Part shown: piece after piece, positions 9,048 to 17,920 of the stretch
Layout: every line of letters begins with the position of its first letter
Position numbering within the stretch: the stretch's first letter is position 1
Assembly: GCF_020026915.1 (NCBI RefSeq)
Contig: NZ_JAINUY010000001.1
Coordinates: 992,001-1,056,000 of the forward strand
Origin: Flavobacterium potami
GTDB lineage: Bacteria; Bacteroidota; Bacteroidia; Flavobacteriales; Flavobacteriaceae
Reading direction: 5' to 3'
DNA length: 64,000 bases
The notes under the pieces: generated by a model
Seen by the model: only the letters and a program-made list of their open reading frames with translations
Database searches by the model: none
What the model was told of the DNA's origin: nothing
Position numbers and translations under genes: made by a program

Positions 9048-9863
9048 TTAAAAGAATAAATCGGTTATTTGAACTGCAACCATGTCAATAATAAAAATGC
9101 TTAATGAAGCTGTTACAACGGCTGAATTTGCAGCTTGACCCACACTTTCAGTTCCGTTAGAAGCGGTAAAGCCTTTGTAACATCCAATCATTCCGATTAC
9201 AAATCCAAAAAAGAATGTTTTTATAGTAGCTGGAAACAAGTCTAAAAATTCTAAGGATTGAATAATTTGAGTTAAAAATCGATAGAAATTGACGTCTCCG
9301 TGAATGTTAATTCCCATGTAGCCGCCTATAATTCCAACTGCATCAGCAAAAAACACTAAAATGGGAACCATTAAAGTACATGCCAGAACTCTCGTTACGA
9401 CCAAATAGTTATACGGATTAACAGCCGAAACCTCCATTGCGTCAATCTGTTCTGTTACTTTCATTGATCCTAATTCGGCACCAATTCCTGATGAAATTTT
9501 CCCTGCACAAATCAAAGCGGTAATTACGGGAGCAATTTCTCTTATCAGCGAAAGAGCCACCATTCCAGGAAGCCAAGATTCTGCACCAAATTTGACTAAT
9601 GTTGGACGAGATTGAAGCGTTAAAACCAATCCCATAATAAAACCTGTAATCGCAACTAAAGGCAAAGACTTATAGCCGATAACGTAACATTGTTTTAAAA
9701 ACTCTTTGGTCTCATAAGGCGGAATAAATACCTCCTTAAAAAACTTCTTGGCGAATATCGTCGTCTCTCCAATTTCGGTGAATATATTTTTTAAATTGAG
9801 AATCAAGATGTTATGTTTTTTAGGTGAATGATTAAAATAAAAACCGGAACAGTTTAAGAACAC
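9048..9863 (-). CDS. mlaE: MlaE-type ABC permease
   Basis: 271 residues in the open frame. Several membrane helices and the conserved GFIMGLVLTLQSRPTLVKFG, GSMKVTEQIDAMEVSAVNP and FFFGFVIGMIGCYKGF stretches identify the MlaE/YrbE permease family, the membrane core of MCE lipid transporters. The start is uncertain. The first ATG (9863) adds about 20 residues with unusual composition (MFLNCSGFYFNHSPKKHN) before the family-like N-terminus ILNLKNIFTEIG; an in-frame TTG at 9806 would give a protein of normal length. It is the first gene of the mla operon, 2 nt before mlaF. Confidence 0.9.
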   Translation of the reverse strand: MFLNCSGFYFNHSPKKHNILILNLKNIFTEIGETTIFAKKFFKEVFIPPYETKEFLKQCYVIGYKSLPLVAITGFIMGLVLTLQSRPTLVKFGAESWLPGMVALSLIREIAPVITALICAGKISSGIGAELGSMKVTEQIDAMEVSAVNPYNYLVVTRVLACTLMVPILVFFADAVGIIGGYMGINIHGDVNFYRFLTQIIQSLEFLDLFPATIKTFFFGFVIGMIGCYKGFTASNGTESVGQAANSAVVTASLSIFIIDMVAVQITDLFF

Positions 9864-9998
9864 TTCCGATTTCTATAGGAAAGTTACTTTTTTTATGAGT
9901 AAAAAATCTTACACAACTTTTTTCGATCTTTATATAATTTTCATCGTAGTGAACACAATAAAAAATCCAAACCTACGTTAGGGAATTTCTCAAAACAA

Positions 9999-10027
9999 AA
10001 AATCCCTTTCATTAAAAAAGGGATTTT
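9999..10027 (-). terminator. Rho-independent terminator after the glycosyltransferase gene
   Basis: A perfect 11-bp stem, AAAATCCCTTT / AAAGGGATTTT, with a 7-nt loop. On the minus strand it is followed by a T-rich run, so it most likely ends the transcript of the gene that stops at 10074. Confidence 0.75.
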
Positions 10028-10073
10028 CAGGGTTAAAATGAAGTTATTGGTTAGCTTCAATATTTTATCTTTT

Positions 10074-12344
10074 TTAAGAATTAATAGCAATTCCAGTTCG
10101 GGATTTCATTATGGGAATAACTTTAGATTGTGATAAAGCCAGTTTTTCCATCAATAATCTCGCGGTTAAGAAACATACGGTTGATTCTGCACCTTGATTT
10201 AAGTTCACATTGTGTTTTTCTAATCCGTCGTAACCGCCACCACTTACCGGATTGTACATAATTTGTCCTAAATGATTTTTACCTAAAAACCAATTGAAGG
10301 CAGCTTTCATTTTCTTTTTGTATTGTGGCGTTTTAAATTCATTATAAAATGCATTTAAAGTCATAATGGTATAAGTAACATCAATTGGCTGTTCTCCATA
10401 TTCATGTGGTTCAGAACCTTTGTGGTACCAGCTTCTGTTAGAAATCGCTTTGAAATTTCCTTTTACAAATGTTTTAGAAATTAGGAAATCTAATGAATCT
10501 AAAGCGACTTTTTTGTAAACCGGTTTGTTGGTAATTAAATAAGCATACAACATCGATTCTGGTAGAATTCCGTTTCCGTATGTTAGATAATTTTCAAACC
10601 ATTGCCAGTCTTCTGTTGCTGTATCTTCGTAATTAGCCAATAGTTTAGCATTCAATTTGTTGATGATTGCGGCCACATATAAATTTGGAACGGTAGAATG
10701 ATATAAATATAATCCTTTTGTTGCAAAACCAATCGAACGTGGCGATTGAATGTTTTCTGCCCATTTTAAAGAATGCAATAAACATTTTGCCGCTTTTTTG
10801 GTGATGGCTTCTGGAAGAATATCAGACATCGAAACTACAGTTCCTAAAGCCCAAATTGCTCTTGCGTTAGAATCTTCTAAATTCACTTCGGCATTTTGTT
10901 CTACATGTTCACGATTTTCCTGATCAACATAATTAATGAAATCTCCTTTTGGCTGTTGACAACGAAGAATAAAGTCTAAATAGATTAAAATGTAAGCCAA
11001 ATCTTCTTTGTCTTGAGACAGTTTGTAATGCATGCAGAAAGCAATCAAAGCTCGTGCATTGTCGTCTAATGTATAACCTGAATCTAAATCTGGAATCGAA
11101 ATTTTACTAAACTGAACGATTCCTAAATCTGTAGTCAGTTTTTTGATGTGTTTTAGTTGAATATTGGGATAACTGAATTTAATTTCTGCCGGATTATCGA
11201 TTAGTTTTTTATACGTATTCATTTGCGTGATTCCAACATTTTCCCAAGAAGAAGCTCGCATTTTAGTAAAGGAACTAATTCCCATTTCATGTCTTAAGTT
11301 TTGATCTTCAATCAATTTAATCGCTGCAGCTGCAAATTGATCTGAAGCTCCAATATCACATAAAATTCCATCATCTTTTGTTAAAACTTCTTTTGTATGC
11401 GGAATTTTAGAAGCCACAATCGGACAAGCGCAACTCATCGCATATGAGAAAGTTCCACTCACTGCCTGATTCGGATCTTTAGAAGTAAACATGTAAATAT
11501 CCGTCGCTTTCAAATATTCTAAAAGTTCATTGGTATCTAAATACTGATTGATGAAACGAACATTATTTTGCAGGTTTAATTCCGCTACAATGCCTTCCAA
11601 TTTATCTCTGTAAGCATCGACACCATCTCTAATTAAGTTTGGATGTGTTTTGCCAATAATTAGATATAAAGCATTTGGCGCTTTTTCTATAATTTTTGGT
11701 AAAGCCTGTAAACCAGTTTCTATATTTTTTCCTTCGCCTAAAAGTCCGAAAGTAGAAAGTACTAATCTGTCCTGAATTCCTAATTTTTCTTTTGCTTGTT
11801 CTGGAGTTTCGTATATTACAATATGAGTTCCATGAGGTACGCAAGTAATTATTTCTTCATTGATATCGTAGTCGTTAATTAGTATTTCTTTGGATTTATT
11901 TGTCATTACAAAAACCGAATTGCTATAGCTCAATAACAATTTTACGAATGTTCTCAATTCGTCATTCGGATTTGGAATTACACTGTGAAAAGTAAAAGTA
12001 ACCGGTACTTTAATAGCATTCAAAAAATCTAAAAGATGGTCTCCGTAATTTCCAGAAAACAAACCAAATTCGTGCTGAATATGAACTAATTTCACGGCTT
12101 CATCGGCATTGATTTCTTCAGCTACTTTAGCATATTCTTCGCGATTTTTTGTGTTTAAGGTATAGGCTTGTGTTGGTTCTTCTTTGGGTTTATCAACAAG
12201 TTCACAGATTTCGCACTGAATAGATTTACCATAAACATCTACGATACCTTTAATTGTATCCTGAGTATAGGTTGCTATGCCGCATTGCGTTGGCGGAAAA
12301 GTAGATAAAAAAACTATTTTTGATTTATTTGATATTGTTTTCAT
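10074..12344 (-). CDS. GT4-type glycosyltransferase with long C-terminal helical domain
   Basis: 756 residues. Residues 1-~385 are a GT-B glycosyltransferase of family 4: TFPPTQCGIATYT at the N-terminus, HIQHEFGLF, FTFHSVIP, then GLLGEGKNIETGLQALP and the C-terminal nucleotide-sugar region. The donor-site ExxxxxxxE is altered (KDPNQAVSGTFSYAMSC). Residues ~390-756 are mostly helical and resemble an alpha/alpha-barrel: DDNARALIAF, NARAIWALG, EYGEQPIDVTY and GGGYDGLE are spaced like repeated barrel motifs. The fusion may make and trim a mannose- or glucose-containing glycan. The start overlaps the end of the GH130-like gene by 20 nt, so the two are translationally coupled. No signal peptide is seen. 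Confidence 0.82.
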   Translation of the reverse strand: MKTISNKSKIVFLSTFPPTQCGIATYTQDTIKGIVDVYGKSIQCEICELVDKPKEEPTQAYTLNTKNREEYAKVAEEINADEAVKLVHIQHEFGLFSGNYGDHLLDFLNAIKVPVTFTFHSVIPNPNDELRTFVKLLLSYSNSVFVMTNKSKEILINDYDINEEIITCVPHGTHIVIYETPEQAKEKLGIQDRLVLSTFGLLGEGKNIETGLQALPKIIEKAPNALYLIIGKTHPNLIRDGVDAYRDKLEGIVAELNLQNNVRFINQYLDTNELLEYLKATDIYMFTSKDPNQAVSGTFSYAMSCACPIVASKIPHTKEVLTKDDGILCDIGASDQFAAAAIKLIEDQNLRHEMGISSFTKMRASSWENVGITQMNTYKKLIDNPAEIKFSYPNIQLKHIKKLTTDLGIVQFSKISIPDLDSGYTLDDNARALIAFCMHYKLSQDKEDLAYILIYLDFILRCQQPKGDFINYVDQENREHVEQNAEVNLEDSNARAIWALGTVVSMSDILPEAITKKAAKCLLHSLKWAENIQSPRSIGFATKGLYLYHSTVPNLYVAAIINKLNAKLLANYEDTATEDWQWFENYLTYGNGILPESMLYAYLITNKPVYKKVALDSLDFLISKTFVKGNFKAISNRSWYHKGSEPHEYGEQPIDVTYTIMTLNAFYNEFKTPQYKKKMKAAFNWFLGKNHLGQIMYNPVSGGGYDGLEKHNVNLNQGAESTVCFLTARLLMEKLALSQSKVIPIMKSRTGIAINS

Positions 12345-13443
12345 GAGGATGCAGTTTTAATTCGGTTAATAACTCGTTAAGGTTCAAAGAAGCCACCGCA
12401 ATTTTATCATCAGCGGCACCATAATAAATATATAATTGGTCATCGAAAATGGCAGTTCCTGTCGGGAAGACTACATAATTTACGTAACCATGACGTTCGT
12501 AATGTTCTGAAGGTGTGATAATCGGTTTGGGTAACCTCGCAATTACTTTAGAAGGATCTTCTAAATCCAGTAAAACAGCCGCGGCATGATAAACCAATCC
12601 TTTTTCTCTCTTTTCAGCAGCATGATAAATTAAAAGCCAACCGTCTGCTGTTTCGATTGGCGGAGCTCCAGGACCAATATGACTCGTTTCATGTTCATAT
12701 TTGGGCTCTAGAACAATGTAATCAGGAATATTTTTTAAATAAGTCTTCCAGAAATCTTCGGTTAAATCCGATTTCTTCTCAAACGAAAAAATCTGAATCG
12801 ACGGAAAAAGACGATGCAAGGCAACAAATTTTCCGTTTATTTTCTTTGGAAAAAGAACTACGTTTTTGTCCCAAACAAATAAGTTTTCTTTTATGGTTTC
12901 GGTCAGCGGATAATTTCTTTCCGTATTAAAAGCCAAAATCTTTGCAACGCTCGGATTCTGTAAATGGTTTTTAATTAGGTTTTTAAAATCATGAAGAATA
13001 AACTTAGGCGTCAAGATTCCTTTTTTCTTAAAGGTTTTAAAGTCTTTAGAGACAGCTAATGCACCACAAGCGTTAATTCCATCATAAGTTACATAAGTCA
13101 TATACAACTTGTTGTCTATTTTGTTAATTCTCGGGTCTTCGACACCATGAATTTCATAGATATATTCTGGAGTAAAAACAGGCTGTGTGTTTCTTTCTAC
13201 TAAAGTGGTCGGTCCTTCAAAACGGCAATATCCTATTGTGGAAAAATTTCCTTTCTTGGCCGCTCTGTAAAACATATGAACATTATTTCCTTCTTGATAA
13301 ATTGCAGGATTTAAAACACCTAATTCTTCAAAAGCTCTATCGGTTTTTTCTAAAATAATACCGTGCTTTTTCGCCTCTTTCATCACTCTTCTAATTTTAC
13401 TCAAAATTACCCTGAGAGTATAGCGACGATTAATCCAATCCAT
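12325..13443 (-). CDS. GH130-family glycoside phosphorylase/hydrolase-like protein
   Basis: 372 residues. GVLNPAIYQEGNNVHMFYRA near the N-terminus, then IHGVEDPRINKIDNKLYMTY and HIGPGAPPIETADGWLLIYH, match the five-bladed propeller family GH130, which phosphorolyses or hydrolyses beta-mannosides. The EDPR motif carries the family's phosphate/catalytic region. Some close relatives in databases carry the misleading label Cry7Aa-like. No signal peptide is visible, so action is likely cytoplasmic. The start is uncertain: the first ATG (13443) adds a basic leader (MDWINRRYTLRVILSKIRRV), and an ATG at 13383 begins MKEAKKHGI, closer to the family. The adjoining GT4 gene overlaps by 20 nt, suggesting paired synthesis and turnover of one mannan-like glycan. 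Confidence 0.82.
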   Translation of the reverse strand: MDWINRRYTLRVILSKIRRVMKEAKKHGIILEKTDRAFEELGVLNPAIYQEGNNVHMFYRAAKKGNFSTIGYCRFEGPTTLVERNTQPVFTPEYIYEIHGVEDPRINKIDNKLYMTYVTYDGINACGALAVSKDFKTFKKKGILTPKFILHDFKNLIKNHLQNPSVAKILAFNTERNYPLTETIKENLFVWDKNVVLFPKKINGKFVALHRLFPSIQIFSFEKKSDLTEDFWKTYLKNIPDYIVLEPKYEHETSHIGPGAPPIETADGWLLIYHAAEKREKGLVYHAAAVLLDLEDPSKVIARLPKPIITPSEHYERHGYVNYVVFPTGTAIFDDQLYIYYGAADDKIAVASLNLNELLTELKLHPHENNIK

Positions 13444-13653
13444 TAAAAAATTAACTCAAAAGAGTAAAGGTGGTAATTGTGTAAGAATAAAAAATAATAG
13501 TGAAAATGCTTGATACAATGCTGTTTTTTAACGGATTGAGTTAATTTAAAAAAGTTTTTGAGTTAACAAGATTTGTAGGAATAAAAGAACTTTGAGTAAC
13601 AAACAAAACAGGCTATCAAATAGTCTTATTTAAGAACTTAAAAATCTAATATT

Positions 13654-13815
13654 ATGTTACGTTGGACTGTTATCTTCATAATTCTTGCCATTATAGCAGG
13701 AATCTTTGGTTTTGGTGGTATTGCCGCTGGAGCCGCAAGTATTGCAAAAGTTTTATTCTTTATCTTTTTAGTGTTATTTATTATTTCACTAATTACAGGA
13801 AGAAGAAAAGTTTAA
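13654..13815 (+). CDS. DUF1328 / YtjA-like small membrane protein
   Basis: 53 residues, ATG at 13654 and TAA at 13813-13815. It starts [21 protein letters not shown], then [16 protein letters not shown], and ends in a basic ITGRRKV. This two-helix pattern with GFGGIA is typical of the DUF1328 (YtjA) family, small stress-linked inner membrane proteins of unknown function. It stands alone, with 210 bp of sequence upstream that contains nothing else recognisable. Confidence 0.9.
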   Translation: MLRWTVIFIILAIIAGIFGFGGIAAGAASIAKVLFFIFLVLFIISLITGRRKV

Positions 13816-13822
13816 TTTTTAG

Positions 13823-13990
13823 GGACAAAGGGGCAGAGTGACAGAGGGACAAAGTTTTTGCTCTGAACGTTGTTTTTTGTTCTCTTAAAATACATTAAGG
13901 TTCAAAGTGAGAAAGGTTTAAAGATTTAGCCTTTGTCACTTTGAACCTTTGTTACTTTGTCACTCTGTAACTCTGTAACTTTGTCCCTTT
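13823..13990. repeat. CAAAG/CTTTG inverted repeat, third copy
   Basis: GGGACAAAGG..GACAGAGGGACAAAG on the left and CCTTTGTTACTTTGTCACTCTG on the right, the same words as at 1378-1535 and 2553-2695. It fills the space between two convergent genes, with the last unit ending at the stop of the next gene. Confidence 0.75.
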
Positions 13991-13992
13991 CC

Positions 13993-14460
13993 TCAAAACC
14001 ATTTCGCATAGTATTTCCTTGTAATAAAAGCAATCGGCATTCCGACGCATAAAATGACGATCAATATAGAAAGCAAAAGGGGAAAGTCTAAATTCTTTTC
14101 AGGTAAAACCGGAAACACGATTGGAAGCACAATGAGATTCATCACTATCCAAATAAAAAATCCATAGCAGAATCCAGATAAAAAAGTATTGATTCTGAAA
14201 AAAGGGATATAAGGGAAAATTTTAAAGTAAAACCAGGCAAATATAAAAGCAATTAAGAAATGAAAACCCAAACCTGCAAAGGTCATTTCTGTTCCCGCTG
14301 TATATGCTTCTTTTTTGAAAACACCGCTTGCAATAGACTGCAGGATTTTTTCGGCTGTTGTTTTATGAAGAATCACCGAGTAGATTAAAATAGCGGCAGT
14401 AATATCTAAAGTTCCTGCAACTAAACCAGATGAAACAATGGTTCTTACTTTTGATCTCAT
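13993..14460 (-). CDS. Four-helix membrane protein, YagU/DUF1440-like
   Basis: 155 residues. It has about four transmembrane segments (8-28, 62-84, 93-118, 126-146). GLVAGTLDITAAILIYSVI near the N-terminus and GLGFHFLIAFIFAWFYF in the middle recall the YagU/DUF1440 family, inner membrane proteins of unclear function. The assignment is tentative and based on the pattern of glycines, histidine and helices. It ends with a basic KYYAKWF. The next gene upstream (DinB-like) is 30 bp away on the same strand, so the two probably share a transcript. Confidence 0.65.
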   Translation of the reverse strand: MRSKVRTIVSSGLVAGTLDITAAILIYSVILHKTTAEKILQSIASGVFKKEAYTAGTEMTFAGLGFHFLIAFIFAWFYFKIFPYIPFFRINTFLSGFCYGFFIWIVMNLIVLPIVFPVLPEKNLDFPLLLSILIVILCVGMPIAFITRKYYAKWF

Positions 14461-14490
14461 AAAAAATAAATTAAATTAAATCCAGATTTA

Positions 14491-14997
14491 TTACTTAATA
14501 ATATGTTCATGAATCGATTTTAACTGTTGCGTATGTCTTTGTGTGTGAACAATCGCAAAATGAAGCCATTCGTAAATAGTAAAATTTTCAAATCCTGGAA
14601 TTTTAGCTTCAAGACATATTAAAGTTAAATCGTAAGTTTCAGCAGCTTCAAACAAATCAGTTTGTATTTTTTTTATTGATGCTAATAATGTGTTTTTATC
14701 GTACTCAATAAAGGCAGGTTTTATATTTTCAGGCGATTGGTATTTGGTATTAAAATCTAGAAATATTGCATCTAATTGTTTAACGTTTTCGTCAGGTTCA
14801 CGACTTGATTTTTCAGTTTTTCCTGCAAATAATTGCGTTAAACCAGAGCAAGCTAGAATAATATGCTGAACGGTTTGTCCTCCTGTCCAACTTCCTTCAA
14901 ACGGTACAATATTGATTTCTTCTTGAGAAAATGAAGAAAGAATATCGCTCAGTTTAGTGTAGGTTTCTAATATCGTATTTTGAATAGCACTTTTCAT
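14491..14997 (-). CDS. DinB-family protein
   Basis: 168 residues, mainly helical. SWTGGQTVQHIILACSG carries the first conserved His, and HFAIVHTQRHTQQLKSI near the C-terminus carries the His pair that completes the metal site of DinB/YfiT-like four-helix bundles. Such proteins are metal-dependent, often thiol (mycothiol/bacillithiol) transferases or damage-inducible proteins; the substrate here is unknown. It lies 30 bp upstream of the small membrane gene. The sequence upstream (14998-15176) shows no clear promoter. Confidence 0.85.
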   Translation of the reverse strand: MKSAIQNTILETYTKLSDILSSFSQEEINIVPFEGSWTGGQTVQHIILACSGLTQLFAGKTEKSSREPDENVKQLDAIFLDFNTKYQSPENIKPAFIEYDKNTLLASIKKIQTDLFEAAETYDLTLICLEAKIPGFENFTIYEWLHFAIVHTQRHTQQLKSIHEHIIK

Positions 14998-15176
14998 TTT
15001 TATAAATTTTAGAAATTAGTTATTCAACAGCAATGCCAGCTGAAGGGTTTTAATAAACCCACAGTACATTTTCTGTTAAAGTAAATAGTTTAGAATTAGG
15101 GGAAATGATGGTCTTTCAAATATACGATAAAAATTAATAAGATCTTAAATATCAGTATTTTGAAAGTTGTTAATTT

Positions 15177-15386
15177 TTATGGAAGCACTTCGCAGGAGTA
15201 TCCATGAAAATTTAAAACGTCAATAATTTTTGCATTCGAAATGGTAGGCGCGTGAATGCGGAGTATTTTATCACAATCTTCTAAATCGAAGTTGATCGAA
15301 CTGTTTGGAAAATGCTCAAGAAGAGTTTCAATGATTATTTTACATTGCCATTCTTCCTGAACATTTGTTTTAAAAACTTCAATCAT
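15177..15386 (-). CDS. Small ferredoxin-fold (HMA-like) protein of unknown function
   Basis: 69 residues. The pattern (IEVFKTNVQEEWQCKIIIETL, NSSINFDLEDCDKILRIHAP, IIDVLNFHGYSCEVLP) is beta-alpha-beta-beta-alpha-beta, like heavy-metal-associated domains, but the CxxC metal site is absent. Similar small proteins are common in Bacteroidota and are usually left unnamed. It lies 13 bp downstream of a DoxX-like gene on the same strand and probably shares its transcript. Confidence 0.7.
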   Translation of the reverse strand: MIEVFKTNVQEEWQCKIIIETLLEHFPNSSINFDLEDCDKILRIHAPTISNAKIIDVLNFHGYSCEVLP

Positions 15387-15399
15387 AAAGTTTTGGTTT

Positions 15400-15780
15400 T
15401 TAGAGCGCTATATTTTTATAACGCTGTATTTTATGATATGTTACGTATGAAACAATCAAAATCGCTAGAACAATCAAAGGGAAGAAAGATTGACCATTTA
15501 TTCCGTCAACAGCAAAATGACTTATTGAAGCAAAAATGAAATCGAAAGCAAATCCGGCATAAGCCCATTCTTTAATACGTCCCGGAACTTGAGGAATAAT
15601 CAACGCTAGAACTCCCAGAATTTTAAACACAACTAAAGCGTTTCCAAAATATTCAGGATAACCTAGATGTCTGATTCCTTCTTTAGCCATTTCAGATTGT
15701 GAATACATAGCGGGCATAACGCCTTCAAATAGAAAAATAAAAATAGTAGTAGTCCAAAAAAGAATTTTTGTTGTTTTCAT
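15400..15780 (-). CDS. DoxX-like membrane protein
   Basis: 126 residues with four transmembrane helices (about 5-24, 45-63, 70-90, 95-115). FEGVMPAMYS near the first helix, LGYPEYFGNALVVFKILGVLAL, and a final basic tail YHKIQRYKNIAL fit the DoxX_2 group. DoxX proteins occur in respiratory or stress contexts, but the role of this group is not known. It is the first gene of a two-gene unit with the small ferredoxin-fold protein. Confidence 0.85.
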   Translation of the reverse strand: MKTTKILFWTTTIFIFLFEGVMPAMYSQSEMAKEGIRHLGYPEYFGNALVVFKILGVLALIIPQVPGRIKEWAYAGFAFDFIFASISHFAVDGINGQSFFPLIVLAILIVSYVTYHKIQRYKNIAL

Positions 15781-15884
15781 TAGGTAATTTTTAAAAGGTT
15801 ATTAGTTAATGTATTACAAATCTAATAATGTTTTCCTTTTAATGAAATACACATTTACGACTATTTTCGGGGCATTTTGGACAA

Positions 15885-15922
15885 TTGTTAGTTGTTAGTT
15901 GTTAGTTGTTAGTTGTTAGTTG
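15885..15922. repeat. Heptamer tandem array (TTGTTAG)
   Basis: About 5.4 direct copies of TTGTTAG. It marks the start of a repeat-rich stretch (15885-16096) within the 347-bp gap upstream of the DoxX-like gene. Confidence 0.9.
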
Positions 15923-15947
15923 TGATGGACTTACTTTCCTCTTTGTC

Positions 15948-16096
15948 ATCCCGAGGGACGAGGGATCTCCACAAGTAGCTCGCCAAAGATTAGCAACAAA
16001 GTAACCACAACAGTTTGTCATTGCGAGGAACGAAGCAACCACGCTAACATTTTACTTAATTTTGCAAATGCGGTTGCTTCGTTCCTCGCAATGACC
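15948..16096. repeat. REP-like palindromic element
   Basis: First a half-unit GTCATCCCGAGGGACGAGGG..., then a full inverted repeat whose arms are 16017-16041 (GTCATTGCGAGGAACGAAGC...) and 16072-16095 (the reverse complement). The same GTCATTnCGAGGAACGA word recurs at several other sites in the window, so this is a dispersed family. No gene is seen in the gap. Confidence 0.85.
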
Positions 16097-16127
16097 GAAA
16101 ATGTGGCGAATTGGAATTTGGAATTTT

Positions 16128-16856
16128 TCACAAAAAGTAATTCGTAATTACAAACAAATCCTCAAAACCTAATCTCGTATAAATTCCTTTTCCTAAAGGA
16201 GAAGCTTGTAAATGAGCATATTCGCAATTAGCATCAATGGCTTCATTAATTGCAAATTTCATGATTTCTTCGGCGTAACCTTTTTTACGCATTTCTGGAA
16301 TTACGCCAACGCCGTGAATTCCCATAACATTTCCCGTTTGAAAAAGCGTAAGTGTTCCAATTGGTTTTTCATTCAAATGAACCAAATAAAACTTCACATC
16401 TTCATAATTATGAACCAGAGTTTCTTTACTTATTACATAACTAAAAGATAACGGATAAATATCGGACCAGGTTTTGGCATCTTCTTCATTCAGAACTCTT
16501 TTAAAAGTAAGATTGTTTTCAATTAGAAATTTTTCACCCAATTTCAAAGCCATAGCGACAAGCTGAACTCGTATTTGAAATTCGTTTTTCTCGAAAATTT
16601 CATTAGAATTGCTTCCAAAAATATCCCAATACGGAATGATCAAACCTGGATTTTTTTCTATGATTTCAAGAATTTGTGGCAGATTTTCTTCTGAAATATC
16701 TTCTCGAAACCATAATCTATTTGGCCAGCCCGAATTTTTTATTTTACTGTATTGAAACGGATCGTTTTTATGATAAGAAAGTAGAGGAGTGGCAACCGTT
16801 TTCCAAAGAGAAGTAAGGTTGTCGATATTGTCTTTTACTAGGTCTATATTTTTCAT
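16128..16856 (-). CDS. GNAT-family N-acetyltransferase
   Basis: 242 residues. The N-terminal ~120 residues are a divergent domain. The C-terminal GNAT fold has GTLTLFQTGNVMGIHGVGVIP as its core strands, EMRKKGYAEEIMKF as the acetyl-CoA motif (R-x-x-G-x-A) and YTRLGFED near the end. Substrate unknown. The N-terminal half is typical of two-domain GNATs of Bacteroidota. It is on the minus strand, 70 bp downstream of the Crp/Fnr gene. Confidence 0.85.
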   Translation of the reverse strand: MKNIDLVKDNIDNLTSLWKTVATPLLSYHKNDPFQYSKIKNSGWPNRLWFREDISEENLPQILEIIEKNPGLIIPYWDIFGSNSNEIFEKNEFQIRVQLVAMALKLGEKFLIENNLTFKRVLNEEDAKTWSDIYPLSFSYVISKETLVHNYEDVKFYLVHLNEKPIGTLTLFQTGNVMGIHGVGVIPEMRKKGYAEEIMKFAINEAIDANCEYAHLQASPLGKGIYTRLGFEDLFVITNYFL

Positions 16857-16926
16857 TTCAGATATAAAATTAAATCTAAAGCAAAGATAAAATTAGCATT
16901 CCAGAAAAGCCTTTACATATGTTGAT

Positions 16927-17532
16927 TTACAAATCTTTTTCGAGACTTTTTCTAATTCGGCTTAACTGCGTTGGTGTAATGCCTAAATGTGAGGCAATAT
17001 GTAATAACGGAACGCGGTCTGCAATATCTGGATGGTTTTTAAGAAGTTGTAAGTATCTTTCAGTTGCGTTTTGCATCACCAAAGCAATTTCTCTTTGTTC
17101 TTTTTCAATAATCCAATTTTTTTCAATGTTGGCGATATAGTAGTTTTTGAGATCGTCATTTTGATTAATCAACTCGATATATTTCTTGTAATTGAGATTA
17201 ATTAAAATGCAATCTTCCAAAGCTTCAATTGTAAAGTTGGACGGAGTTTGTAGCATTGATGAAACTTTAGAGCAGGCGAGTGTATTTTCTAAAAAAAGGT
17301 TTTTGTTGTAGAAATTTCCTTGTTCATCGGTAATAAAAGTGCGCAGAATTCCTTTTGCTATAAAATAAAGGTTTTTGCAGATTTCTCCGTTCTCTAGCAA
17401 TGTTTCTCCTTTTTTTATAGTTTGAAATTCAATACTATTTTCAATTAGTTTCCAAGATTTTTCAGAAATAGGAGCATAACTTTCGAAATATAGTTTGAAG
17501 TTGTTGAGATAGGTTTCTTTATTGAAAGTCAT
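16927..17532 (-). CDS. Crp/Fnr-family transcriptional regulator
   Basis: 201 residues. A cyclic-nucleotide-binding-like beta roll spans ~25-125 (IKKGETLLENGEICKNLYFI), followed by the long dimer helix. A short C-terminal helix-turn-helix (PLLHIASHLGITPTQLSRIRK) ends the protein. The Arg-Ser pair needed for cAMP binding in E. coli CRP is not apparent, and there are no Fnr-type cysteine clusters, so the signal is unknown. It may share a transcript with the GNAT gene downstream. Confidence 0.9.
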   Translation of the reverse strand: MTFNKETYLNNFKLYFESYAPISEKSWKLIENSIEFQTIKKGETLLENGEICKNLYFIAKGILRTFITDEQGNFYNKNLFLENTLACSKVSSMLQTPSNFTIEALEDCILINLNYKKYIELINQNDDLKNYYIANIEKNWIIEKEQREIALVMQNATERYLQLLKNHPDIADRVPLLHIASHLGITPTQLSRIRKSLEKDL

Positions 17533-17543
17533 TTGTTTTGGAG

Positions 17544-17840
17544 TTTTGCCACTAAGGCGCTAAGGCACAAAGTTTTTTTTCAAAAATAAAGAAATAAGTT
17601 CAAGTTTGTCATTTCGAGGAAGGAGAAATCGCACTAGAAACTCCACAAAGATTTGTCCTCCTGAGCGGAGTCGAAGGACGCGTACAGTGAGACGTACTGG
17701 ATGGATTCAGCATGCGATCCTTCGACTTCGCTCAGGAAGACATAAAATGAGAATAAATTTGCTTAATCTGTAATCCCGATAACTATCGGGAGCGAGATAA
17801 ATTGAATTAAACTTCGCGTCTTAGCGCCTTAGTGGCAAAA
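17544..17840. repeat. Composite nested repeat block
   Basis: Outer arms TTTTGCCACTAAGGCGCTAA (from 17544) and its reverse complement ending at 17840 enclose other repeat units: a half REP unit GTCATTTCGAGGAAGGAG (about 17608), a full GTCCTCCTGAGCGGAGTCGA palindrome (17654-17742), and CCCGATAACTATCGGGA. One element appears to have inserted inside another. The block fills most of the 388-bp gap between the efflux OMF gene and the Crp/Fnr gene. Confidence 0.85.
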
Positions 17841-17850
17841 CCTTAAAACA

Positions 17851-17885
17851 AAAAACGCCATGAAACCAAAGTCTCACAGCGTTTT
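17851..17885 (-). terminator. Weak terminator after the efflux OMF gene
   Basis: AAAACGC/GCGTTTT arms with a 20-nt loop and, on the minus strand, a T-rich run after the stem. It lies 36 bp past the stop of the OMF gene. The loop is long, so this is tentative. Confidence 0.45.
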
Positions 17886-17920
17886 CCTCTCAAAAAATAA
17901 ATAATTAACGGGTACGGGTA

